Notes under the pieces: generated by a model
Told to the model about the DNA's origin: nothing
The model's database searches: none
What the model saw: the letters and a program-made list of their open reading frames with translations, nothing else
Program-made: the position numbers and the translations under genes
Part shown: positions 11,454-21,876 of the stretch, one piece after another
Numbering within the stretch: position 1 is the first letter of the stretch
Layout of the letters: each line of letters starts with the position of its first letter
From: Euglena gracilis
Lineage: Eukaryota; Euglenozoa; Euglenophyceae; Euglenales; Euglenaceae
DNA length: 27,712 bases
Direction: 5' to 3'
Assembly (NCBI GenBank): GCA_900893395.1
Contig: CAAHFI012014199.1
Location: 1 to 27,712 of the forward strand

Positions 11454-11479
11454 AAAACTGTCCGGATATGGACAGTTTT
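11454..11479. repeat. Perfect 10+10 bp inverted repeat in type B monomer
   Basis: The left arm AAAACTGTCC (monomer positions 98-107) and right arm GGACAGTTTT (114-123) are exact reverse complements around the spacer GGATAT. It is shown here for one representative unit and recurs in each intact B unit at 211-bp spacing. In type A the arms read AAAACTATCC and CGACAGTTTT, with mismatches at pairs 104/117 and 107/114. The B bases G104 and G114 complete both pairs. It could be a dimeric protein site or a cruciform-forming element; neither is proven. The arms do not match the CENP-B box. Confidence 0.85.
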
Positions 11480-14400
11480 GGAGGGGTGGAAGAGGGCCGC
11501 AAATGGCAGTACAACCTGTTCCCCTTACATGGCCTCATGGGAAACCGCGTTTTGGCCCCAAAACTGGAAACCGATCGGGGGTTCCCATTGTGTTCCCCGG
11601 GATAGCCACTTTGCTGTGCCGGCCGGATTAGTGCCTACGGGTGTGAAAAACATGCGGATGTCAAAAAACTGTCCGGATATGGACAGTTTTGGAGGGGTGG
11701 AAGAGGGCCGCAAATGGCAGTACAACCTGTTCCCCTTACATGGCCTCATGGGAAACCGCGTTTTGGCCCCAAAACTGGAAACCGATCGGGGGTTCCCATT
11801 GTGTTCCCCGGGATAGCCACTTTGCTGTGCCGGCCGGATTAGTGCCTACGGGTGTGAAAAACATGCGGATGTCAAAAAACTGTCCGGATATGGACAGTTT
11901 TGGAGGGGTGGAAGAGGGCCGCAAATGGCAGTACAACCTGTTCCCCTTACATGGCCTCATGGGAAACCGCGTTTTGGCCCCAAAACTGGAAACCGATCGG
12001 GGGTTCCCATTGTGTTCCCCGGGATAGCCACTTTGCTGTGCCGGCCGGATTAGTGCCTACGGGTGTGAAAAACATGCGGATGTCAAAAAACTGTCCGGAT
12101 ATGGACAGTTTTGGAGGGGTGGAAGAGGGCCGCAAATGGCAGTACAACCTGTTCCCCTTACATGGCCTCATGGGAAACCGCGTTTTGGCCCCAAAACTGG
12201 AAACCGATCGGGGGTTCCCATTGTGTTCCCCGGGATAGCCACTTTGCTGTGCCGGCCGGATTAGTGCCTACGGGTGTGAAAAACATGCGGATGTCAAAAA
12301 ACTGTCCGGATATGGACAGTTTTGGAGGGGTGGAAGAGGGCCGCAAATGGCAGTACAACCTGTTCCCCTTACATGGCCTCATGGGAAACCGCGTTTTGGC
12401 CCCAAAACTGGAAACCGATCGGGGGTTCCCATTGTGTTCCCCGGGATAGCCACTTTGCTGTGCCGGCCGGATTAGTGCCTACGGGTGTGAAAAACATGCG
12501 GATGTCAAAAAACTGTCCGGATATGGACAGTTTTGGAGGGGTGGAAGAGGGCCGCAAATGGCAGTACAACCTGTTCCCCTTACATGGCCTCATGGGAAAC
12601 CGCGTTTTGGCCCCAAAACTGGAAACCGATCGGGGGTTCCCATTGTGTTCCCCGGGATAGCCACTTTGCTGTGCCGGCCGGATTAGTGCCTACGGGTGTG
12701 AAAAACATGCGGATGTCAAAAAACTGTCCGGATATGGACAGTTTTGGAGGGGTGGAAGAGGGCCGCAAATGGCAGTACAACCTGTTCCCCTTACATGGCC
12801 TCATGGGAAACCGCGTTTTGGCCCCAAAACTGGAAACCGATCGGGGGTTCCCATTGTGTTCCCCGGGATAGCCACTTTGCTGTGCCGGCCGGATTAGTGC
12901 CTACGGGTGTGAAAAACATGCGGATGTCAAAAAACTGTCCGGATATGGACAGTTTTGGAGGGGTGGAAGAGGGCCGCAAATGGCAGTACAACCTGTTCCC
13001 CTTACATGGCCTCATGGGAAACCGCGTTTTGGCCCCAAAACTGGAAACCGATCGGGGGTTCCCATTGTGTTCCCCGGGATAGCCACTTTGCTGTGCCGGC
13101 CGGATTAGTGCCTACGGGTGTGAAAAACATGCGGATGTCAAAAAACTGTCCGGATATGGACAGTTTTGGAGGGGTGGAAGAGGGCCGCAAATGGCAGTAC
13201 AACCTGTTCCCCTTACATGGCCTCATGGGAAACCGCGTTTTGGCCCCAAAACTGGAAACCGATCGGGGGTTCCCATTGTGTTCCCCGGGATAGCCACTTT
13301 GCTGTGCCGGCCGGATTAGTGCCTACGGGTGTGAAAAACATGCGGATGTCAAAAAACTGTCCGGATATGGACAGTTTTGGAGGGGTGGAAGAGGGCCGCA
13401 AATGGCAGTACAACCTGTTCCCCTTACATGGCCTCATGGGAAACCGCGTTTTGGCCCCAAAACTGGAAACCGATCGGGGGTTCCCATTGTGTTCCCCGGG
13501 ATAGCCACTTTGCTGTGCCGGCCGGATTAGTGCCTACGGGTGTGAAAAACATGCGGATGTCAAAAAACTGTCCGGATATGGACAGTTTTGGAGGGGTGGA
13601 AGAGGGCCGCAAATGGCAGTACAACCTGTTCCCCTTACATGGCCTCATGGGAAACCGCGTTTTGGCCCCAAAACTGGAAACCGATCGGGGGTTCCCATTG
13701 TGTTCCCCGGGATAGCCACTTTGCTGTGCCGGCCGGATTAGTGCCTACGGGTGTGAAAAACATGCGGATGTCAAAAAACTGTCCGGATATGGACAGTTTT
13801 GGAGGGGTGGAAGAGGGCCGCAAATGGCAGTACAACCTGTTCCCCTTACATGGCCTCATGGGAAACCGCGTTTTGGCCCCAAAACTGGAAACCGATCGGG
13901 GGTTCCCATTGTGTTCCCCGGGATAGCCACTTTGCTGTGCCGGCCGGATTAGTGCCTACGGGTGTGAAAAACATGCGGATGTCAAAAAACTGTCCGGATA
14001 TGGACAGTTTTGGAGGGGTGGAAGAGGGCCGCAAATGGCAGTACAACCTGTTCCCCTTACATGGCCTCATGGGAAACCGCGTTTTGGCCCCAAAACTGGA
14101 AACCGATCGGGGGTTCCCATTGTGTTCCCCGGGATAGCCACTTTGCTGTGCCGGCCGGATTAGTGCCTACGGGTGTGAAAAACATGCGGATGTCAAAAAA
14201 CTGTCCGGATATGGACAGTTTTGGAGGGGTGGAAGAGGGCCGCAAATGGCAGTACAACCTGTTCCCCTTACATGGCCTCATGGGAAACCGCGTTTTGGCC
14301 CCAAAACTGGAAACCGATCGGGGGTTCCCATTGTGTTCCCCGGGATAGCCACTTTGCTGTGCCGGCCGGATTAGTGCCTACGGGTGTGAAAAACATGCGG

Positions 14401-17400
14401 ATGTCAAAAAACTGTCCGGATATGGACAGTTTTGGAGGGGTGGAAGAGGGCCGCAAATGGCAGTACAACCTGTTCCCCTTACATGGCCTCATGGGAAACC
14501 GCGTTTTGGCCCCAAAACTGGAAACCGATCGGGGGTTCCCATTGTGTTCCCCGGGATAGCCACTTTGCTGTGCCGGCCGGATTAGTGCCTACGGGTGTGA
14601 AAAACATGCGGATGTCAAAAAACTGTCCGGATATGGACAGTTTTGGAGGGGTGGAAGAGGGCCGCAAATGGCAGTACAACCTGTTCCCCTTACATGGCCT
14701 CATGGGAAACCGCGTTTTGGCCCCAAAACTGGAAACCGATCGGGGGTTCCCATTGTGTTCCCCGGGATAGCCACTTTGCTGTGCCGGCCGGATTAGTGCC
14801 TACGGGTGTGAAAAACATGCGGATGTCAAAAAACTGTCCGGATATGGACAGTTTTGGAGGGGTGGAAGAGGGCCGCAAATGGCAGTACAACCTGTTCCCC
14901 TTACATGGCCTCATGGGAAACCGCGTTTTGGCCCCAAAACTGGAAACCGATCGGGGGTTCCCATTGTGTTCCCCGGGATAGCCACTTTGCTGTGCCGGCC
15001 GGATTAGTGCCTACGGGTGTGAAAAACATGCGGATGTCAAAAAACTGTCCGGATATGGACAGTTTTGGAGGGGTGGAAGAGGGCCGCAAATGGCAGTACA
15101 ACCTGTTCCCCTTACATGGCCTCATGGGAAACCGCGTTTTGGCCCCAAAACTGGAAACCGATCGGGGGTTCCCATTGTGTTCCCCGGGATAGCCACTTTG
15201 CTGTGCCGGCCGGATTAGTGCCTACGGGTGTGAAAAACATGCGGATGTCAAAAAACTGTCCGGATATGGACAGTTTTGGAGGGGTGGAAGAGGGCCGCAA
15301 ATGGCAGTACAACCTGTTCCCCTTACATGGCCTCATGGGAAACCGCGTTTTGGCCCCAAAACTGGAAACCGATCGGGGGTTCCCATTGTGTTCCCCGGGA
15401 TAGCCACTTTGCTGTGCCGGCCGGATTAGTGCCTACGGGTGTGAAAAACATGCGGATGTCAAAAAACTGTCCGGATATGGACAGTTTTGGAGGGGTGGAA
15501 GAGGGCCGCAAATGGCAGTACAACCTGTTCCCCTTACATGGCCTCATGGGAAACCGCGTTTTGGCCCCAAAACTGGAAACCGATCGGGGGTTCCCATTGT
15601 GTTCCCCGGGATAGCCACTTTGCTGTGCCGGCCGGATTAGTGCCTACGGGTGTGAAAAACATGCGGATGTCAAAAAACTGTCCGGATATGGACAGTTTTG
15701 GAGGGGTGGAAGAGGGCCGCAAATGGCAGTACAACCTGTTCCCCTTACATGGCCTCATGGGAAACCGCGTTTTGGCCCCAAAACTGGAAACCGATCGGGG
15801 GTTCCCATTGTGTTCCCCGGGATAGCCACTTTGCTGTGCCGGCCGGATTAGTGCCTACGGGTGTGAAAAACATGCGGATGTCAAAAAACTGTCCGGATAT
15901 GGACAGTTTTGGAGGGGTGGAAGAGGGCCGCAAATGGCAGTACAACCTGTTCCCCTTACATGGCCTCATGGGAAACCGCGTTTTGGCCCCAAAACTGGAA
16001 ACCGATCGGGGGTTCCCATTGTGTTCCCCGGGATAGCCACTTTGCTGTGCCGGCCGGATTAGTGCCTACGGGTGTGAAAAACATGCGGATGTCAAAAAAC
16101 TGTCCGGATATGGACAGTTTTGGAGGGGTGGAAGAGGGCCGCAAATGGCAGTACAACCTGTTCCCCTTACATGGCCTCATGGGAAACCGCGTTTTGGCCC
16201 CAAAACTGGAAACCGATCGGGGGTTCCCATTGTGTTCCCCGGGATAGCCACTTTGCTGTGCCGGCCGGATTAGTGCCTACGGGTGTGAAAAACATGCGGA
16301 TGTCAAAAAACTGTCCGGATATGGACAGTTTTGGAGGGGTGGAAGAGGGCCGCAAATGGCAGTACAACCTGTTCCCCTTACATGGCCTCATGGGAAACCG
16401 CGTTTTGGCCCCAAAACTGGAAACCGATCGGGGGTTCCCATTGTGTTCCCCGGGATAGCCACTTTGCTGTGCCGGCCGGATTAGTGCCTACGGGTGTGAA
16501 AAACATGCGGATGTCAAAAAACTGTCCGGATATGGACAGTTTTGGAGGGGTGGAAGAGGGCCGCAAATGGCAGTACAACCTGTTCCCCTTACATGGCCTC
16601 ATGGGAAACCGCGTTTTGGCCCCAAAACTGGAAACCGATCGGGGGTTCCCATTGTGTTCCCCGGGATAGCCACTTTGCTGTGCCGGCCGGATTAGTGCCT
16701 ACGGGTGTGAAAAACATGCGGATGTCAAAAAACTGTCCGGATATGGACAGTTTTGGAGGGGTGGAAGAGGGCCGCAAATGGCAGTACAACCTGTTCCCCT
16801 TACATGGCCTCATGGGAAACCGCGTTTTGGCCCCAAAACTGGAAACCGATCGGGGGTTCCCATTGTGTTCCCCGGGATAGCCACTTTGCTGTGCCGGCCG
16901 GATTAGTGCCTACGGGTGTGAAAAACATGCGGATGTCAAAAAACTGTCCGGATATGGACAGTTTTGGAGGGGTGGAAGAGGGCCGCAAATGGCAGTACAA
17001 CCTGTTCCCCTTACATGGCCTCATGGGAAACCGCGTTTTGGCCCCAAAACTGGAAACCGATCGGGGGTTCCCATTGTGTTCCCCGGGATAGCCACTTTGC
17101 TGTGCCGGCCGGATTAGTGCCTACGGGTGTGAAAAACATGCGGATGTCAAAAAACTGTCCGGATATGGACAGTTTTGGAGGGGTGGAAGAGGGCCGCAAA
17201 TGGCAGTACAACCTGTTCCCCTTACATGGCCTCATGGGAAACCGCGTTTTGGCCCCAAAACTGGAAACCGATCGGGGGTTCCCATTGTGTTCCCCGGGAT
17301 AGCCACTTTGCTGTGCCGGCCGGATTAGTGCCTACGGGTGTGAAAAACATGCGGATGTCAAAAAACTGTCCGGATATGGACAGTTTTGGAGGGGTGGAAG

Positions 17401-18319
17401 AGGGCCGCAAATGGCAGTACAACCTGTTCCCCTTACATGGCCTCATGGGAAACCGCGTTTTGGCCCCAAAACTGGAAACCGATCGGGGGTTCCCATTGTG
17501 TTCCCCGGGATAGCCACTTTGCTGTGCCGGCCGGATTAGTGCCTACGGGTGTGAAAAACATGCGGATGTCAAAAAACTGTCCGGATATGGACAGTTTTGG
17601 AGGGGTGGAAGAGGGCCGCAAATGGCAGTACAACCTGTTCCCCTTACATGGCCTCATGGGAAACCGCGTTTTGGCCCCAAAACTGGAAACCGATCGGGGG
17701 TTCCCATTGTGTTCCCCGGGATAGCCACTTTGCTGTGCCGGCCGGATTAGTGCCTACGGGTGTGAAAAACATGCGGATGTCAAAAAACTGTCCGGATATG
17801 GACAGTTTTGGAGGGGTGGAAGAGGGCCGCAAATGGCAGTACAACCTGTTCCCCTTACATGGCCTCATGGGAAACCGCGTTTTGGCCCCAAAACTGGAAA
17901 CCGATCGGGGGTTCCCATTGTGTTCCCCGGGATAGCCACTTTGCTGTGCCGGCCGGATTAGTGCCTACGGGTGTGAAAAACATGCGGATGTCAAAAAACT
18001 GTCCGGATATGGACAGTTTTGGAGGGGTGGAAGAGGGCCGCAAATGGCAGTACAACCTGTTCCCCTTACATGGCCTCATGGGAAACCGCGTTTTGGCCCC
18101 AAAACTGGAAACCGATCGGGGGTTCCCATTGTGTTCCCCGGGATAGCCACTTTGCTGTGCCGGCCGGATTAGTGCCTACGGGTGTGAAAAACATGCGGAT
18201 GTCAAAAAACTGTCCGGATATGGACAGTTTTGGAGGGGTGGAAGAGGGCCGCAAATGGCAGTACAACCTGTTCCCCTTACATGGCCTCATGGGAAACCGC
18301 GTTTTGGCCCCAAAACTGG

Positions 18320-20629
18320 AAACCGATCGGGGGTTCCCATTGTGTTCCCCGGGATAGCCACTTTGCTGTGCCGGCCGGATTAGTGCCTACGGGTGTGAAA
18401 AACATGCGGATGTCAAAAAACTGTCCGGATATGGACAGTTTTGGAGGGGTGGAAGAGGGCCGCAAATGGCAGTACAACCTGTTCCCCTTACATGGCCTCA
18501 TGGGAAACCGCGTTTGGCCCCAAAACTGGAAACCGATCGGGGGTTCCCATTGTGTTCCCCGGGATAGCCACTTTGCTGTGCCGGCCGGATTAGTGCCTAC
18601 GGGTGTGAAAAACATGCGGATGTCAAAAAACTGTCCGGATATGGACAGTTTTGGAGGGGTGGAAGAGGGCCGCAAATGGCAGTACAACCTGTTCCCCTTA
18701 CATGGCCTCATGGGAAACCGCGTTTTGGCCCCAAAACTGGAAACCGATCGGGGGTTCCCATTGTGTTCCCCGGGATAGCCACTTTGCTGTGCCGGCCGGA
18801 TTAGTGCCTACGGGTGTGAAAAACATGCGGATGTCAAAAAACTGTCCGGATATGGACAGTTTTGGAGGGGTGGAAGAGGGCCGCAAATGGCAGTACAACC
18901 TGTTCCCCTTACATGGCCTCATGGGAAACCGCGTTTTGGCCCCAAAACTGGAAACCGATCGGGGGTTCCCATTGTGTTCCCCGGGATAGCCACTTTGCTG
19001 TGCCGGCCGGATTAGTGCCTACGGGTGTGAAAAACATGCGGATGTCAAAAAACTGTCCGGATATGGACAGTTTTGGAGGGGTGGAAGAGGGCCGCAAATG
19101 GCAGTACAACCTGTTCCCCTTACATGGCCTCATGGGAAACCGCGTTTTGGCCCCAAAACTGGAAACCGATCGGGGGTTCCCATTGTGTTCCCCGGGATAG
19201 CCACTTTGCTGTGCCGGCCGGATTAGTGCCTACGGGTGTGAAAAACATGCGGATGTCAAAAAACTGTCCGGATATGGACAGTTTTGGAGGGGTGGAAGAG
19301 GGCCCAAATGGCAGTACAACCTGTTCCCCTTACATGGCCTCATGGGAAACCGCGTTTTGGCCCCAAAACTGGAAACCGATCGGGGGTTCCCATTGTGTTC
19401 CCCGGGATAGCCACTTTGCTGTGCCGGCCGGATTAGTGCCTACGGGTGTGAAAAACATGCGGATGTCAAAAAACTGTCCGGATATGGACAGTTTTGGAGG
19501 GGTGGAAGAGGGCCCAAATGGCAGTACAACCTGTTCCCCTTACATGGCCTCATGGGAAACCGCGTTTTGGCCCCAAAACTGGAAACCGATCGGGGGTTCC
19601 CATTGTGTTCCCCGGGATAGCCACTTTGCTGTGCCGGCCGGATTAGTGCCTACGGGTGTGAAAAACATGCGGATGTCAAAAAACTGTCCGGATATGGACA
19701 GTTTTGGAGGGGTGGAAGAGGGCCGCAAATGGCAGTACAACCTGTTCCCTTACATGGCCTCATGGGAAACCGCGTTTTGGCCCCAAAACTGGAAACCGAT
19801 CGGGGGTTCCCATTGTGTTCCCCGGGATAGCCACTTTGCTGTGCCGGCCGGATTAGTGCCTACGGGTGTGAAAAACATGCGGATGTCAAAAAACTGTCCG
19901 GATATGGACAGTTTTGGAGGGGTGGAAGAGGGCCGCAAATGGCAGTACAACCTGTTCCCCTTACATGGCCTCTGGGAAACCGCGTTTTGGCCCCAAAACT
20001 GGAAACCGATCGGGGGTTCCCATTGTGTTCCCCGGGATAGCCACTTTGCTGTGCCGGCCGGATTAGTGCCTACGGGTGTGAAAAACATGCGGATGTCAAA
20101 AAACTGTCCGGATATGGACAGTTTTGGAGGGGTGGAAGAGGGCCCAAATGGCAGTACAACCTGTTCCCCTTACATGGCCTCATGGGAAACCGCGTTTTGG
20201 CCCCAAAACTGGAAACCGATCGGGGGTTCCCATTGTGTTCCCCGGGATAGCCACTTTGCTGTGCCGGCCGGATTAGTGCCTACGGGTGTGAAAAACATGC
20301 GGATGTCAAAAAACTGTCCGGATATGGACAGTTTTGGAGGGGTGGAAGAGGGCCCAAATGGCAGTACAACCTGTTCCCCTTACATGGCCTCATGGGAAAC
20401 CGCGTTTGGCCCCAAAACTGGAAACCGATCGGGGGTTCCCATTGTGTTCCCCGGGATAGCCACTTTGCTGTGCCGGCCGGATTAGTGCCTACGGGTGTGA
20501 AAAACATGCGGATGTCAAAAAACTGTCCGGATATGGACAGTTTTGGAGGGGTGGAAGAGGGCCCAAATGGCAGTACAACCTGTTCCCTTACATGGCCTCC
20601 ATGGGAAACCGTTTTGGCCCCAAAACTGG
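18320..20629. repeat. Type B/C array with a run of 210-bp units
   Basis: Eleven monomers lie here. Starts at 19163, 19373, 19583, 19793, 20003 and 20213 are exactly 210 bp apart, giving five successive 210-bp units; flanking units are 208-211 bp. The one-base losses lie at different places: GGGCCCAAATGG for GGCCGCAAATGG (about 19300, 19510, 20140 and 20350), GTTCCCTTAC (about 19746) and GGCCTCTGGG (about 19970). Since 210 is divisible by 3, one frame stays open for 470 codons (19073-20485); I regard it as a by-product and not a gene. The last unit (20422-20629) has the type C ACCGTTTT. Confidence 0.85.
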
Positions 20630-21876
20630 AAACCGATCGGGGGTTCCCATTGTGTTCCCCGGGATAGCCACTTTGCTGTGCCGGCCGGATTAGTGCCTAC
20701 GGGTGTGAAAAACATGCGGATGTCAAAAAACTGTCCGGATATGGACAGTTTTGGAGGGGTGGAAGAGGGCCCAAATGGCAGTACAACCTGTTCCCCTTAC
20801 ATGGCCCCATGGGAAACCGTGTTTGGCCCCAAAACTGGAAACCGATCGGGGTTCCCATTGTGTTCCCCGGGATAGCCACTTTGCTGTGCCGGCCGGATTA
20901 GTGCCTACGGGTGTGAAAAACATGCGGATGTCAAAAAACTGTCCGGATATGGACAGTTTTGGAGGGGTGGAAGAGGGCCCAAATGGCAGTACAACCTGTT
21001 CCCCTTACATGGCCTCATGGGAAACCGCGTTTTGGCCCCAAAACTGGAAACCGATCGGGGGTTCCCATTGTGTTCCCCGGGATAGCCACTTTGCTGTGCC
21101 GGCCGGATTAGTGCCTACGGGTGTGAAAAACATGCGGATGTCAAAAAACTATCCAGATATCGACAGTTTTGGAGGGGTGGAAGAGGGCCCAAATGGCAGT
21201 ACAACCTGTTCCCTTACATGGCCCATGGGAAACCGTGTTTGGCCCCAAAACTGGAAACCGATCGGGGGTTCCCATTGTGTTCCCCGGGATAGCTACTTTG
21301 ATGTGCCGGCCGGATTAGTGCCTACGGGTGTGAAAAACATGCGGATGTCAAAAAACTATCCAGATATCGACAGTTTTGGAGGGGTGGAAGAGGGCCCAAA
21401 TGGCAGTACAACCTGTTCCCTTACATGGCCCCATGGGAAACCGTGTTTGGCCCCAAAACTGGAAACCGATCGGGGGTTCCCATTGTGTTCCCCGGGATAG
21501 CTACTTTGATGTGCCGGCCGGATTAGTGCCTACGGGTGTGAAAAACATGCGGATGTCAAAAAACTGTCCAGATATCGACAGTTTTGGAGGGGTGGAAGAG
21601 GGCCCAAATGGCAGTACAACCTGTTCCCCTTACATGGCCCATGGGAAACCGCGTTTGGCCCCAAAACTGGAAACCGATCGGGGGTTCCCATTGTGTTCCC
21701 CGGGATAGCCACTTTGCTGTGCCGGCCGGATTAGTGCCTACGGGTGTGAAAAACATGCGGATGTCAAAAAACTGTCCGGATATGACAGTTTTGGAGGGGG
21801 AAGAGGGCCCAAATGGCAGTACAACCTGTTCCCCTTACATGGCCTCATGGGAAACCGCGTTTTGGCCCAAAACTGG
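20630..21876. repeat. A/B/C mosaic block with return of type A bases
   Basis: Six monomers of 206-209 bp mix the variants. CTATCCAGATATCGACAG returns in two units (about 21146-21165 and 21356-21373), and CTGTCCAGATATCGACAG, a hybrid of B104 with A108 and A114, occurs near 21564-21581. GCTACTTTGATGTG returns at about 21291-21304 and 21500-21513. GGCCCCATGGG or GGCCCATGGG (A-like position 179) appears in four units. Positions 20 and 23 stay B-type (CATTGTG) throughout. ACCGTGTTTGG, which occurs in neither consensus, appears in three units. Every unit has GGGCCCAAATGG. The block mirrors the left transition and is a second zone of recombination between variants. Confidence 0.85.

Larger units (their letters stand above)
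11357..11567. repeat. Representative type B monomer (211 bp)
   Basis: I use this unit as the consensus. It has 51 C and 64 G in 211 bases (54.5% GC) and 11 CpG sites, against about 15.5 expected from base composition, so CpG is only mildly depleted. Short palindromes are CCGATCGG (positions 4-11), CCCGGG (29-34) and CCGGCCGG (52-59). There are A-runs of five and six bases at positions 79-83 and 96-101. Because 211 is 3x70+1, each successive copy shifts reading frame, and two of the three plus frames meet TAG (in GGGATAGCC and GGATTAGTG). It therefore cannot encode a repeated protein in tandem. Confidence 0.9.
11146..18319. repeat. Homogenised type B core, 34 x 211 bp
   Basis: Monomer starts fall at exact 211-bp steps for 34 units (7,174 bases = 34 x 211), and I see no base difference among them. 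Open frames repeat unchanged on both strands across the stretch (112 residues on plus, 74 on minus per unit), which supports near-complete identity. Such uniformity means recent local amplification or strong homogenisation. It could also mean the assembler extended a collapsed repeat by an arbitrary number of copies, so the copy number here should be treated with caution. Confidence 0.92.

Noticed and set aside
11435-11457. Phased A-tracts giving intrinsic bending
   Set aside because: The five-A and six-A runs are about 17.5 bp apart centre to centre, not a multiple of the helical repeat, and there are too few tracts to claim phased curvature.
11357-11567. CENP-B box in the monomer
   Set aside because: The required TTCG core is absent from the A and B consensus on either strand.
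11267-18357. Regular ladder of identical 112-codon plus and 74-codon minus open frames
   Set aside because: One frame set per 211-bp period, ending at the same TAG in GGGATAGCC. These are echoes of the repeat.
19073-20485. Long plus-strand open frame of 470 codons with 70-residue repeats
   Set aside because: It exists only because neighbouring units happen to be 210 bp. The consensus unit is 211 bp and shifts frame each copy. No initiation context, domain or conservation supports a protein.
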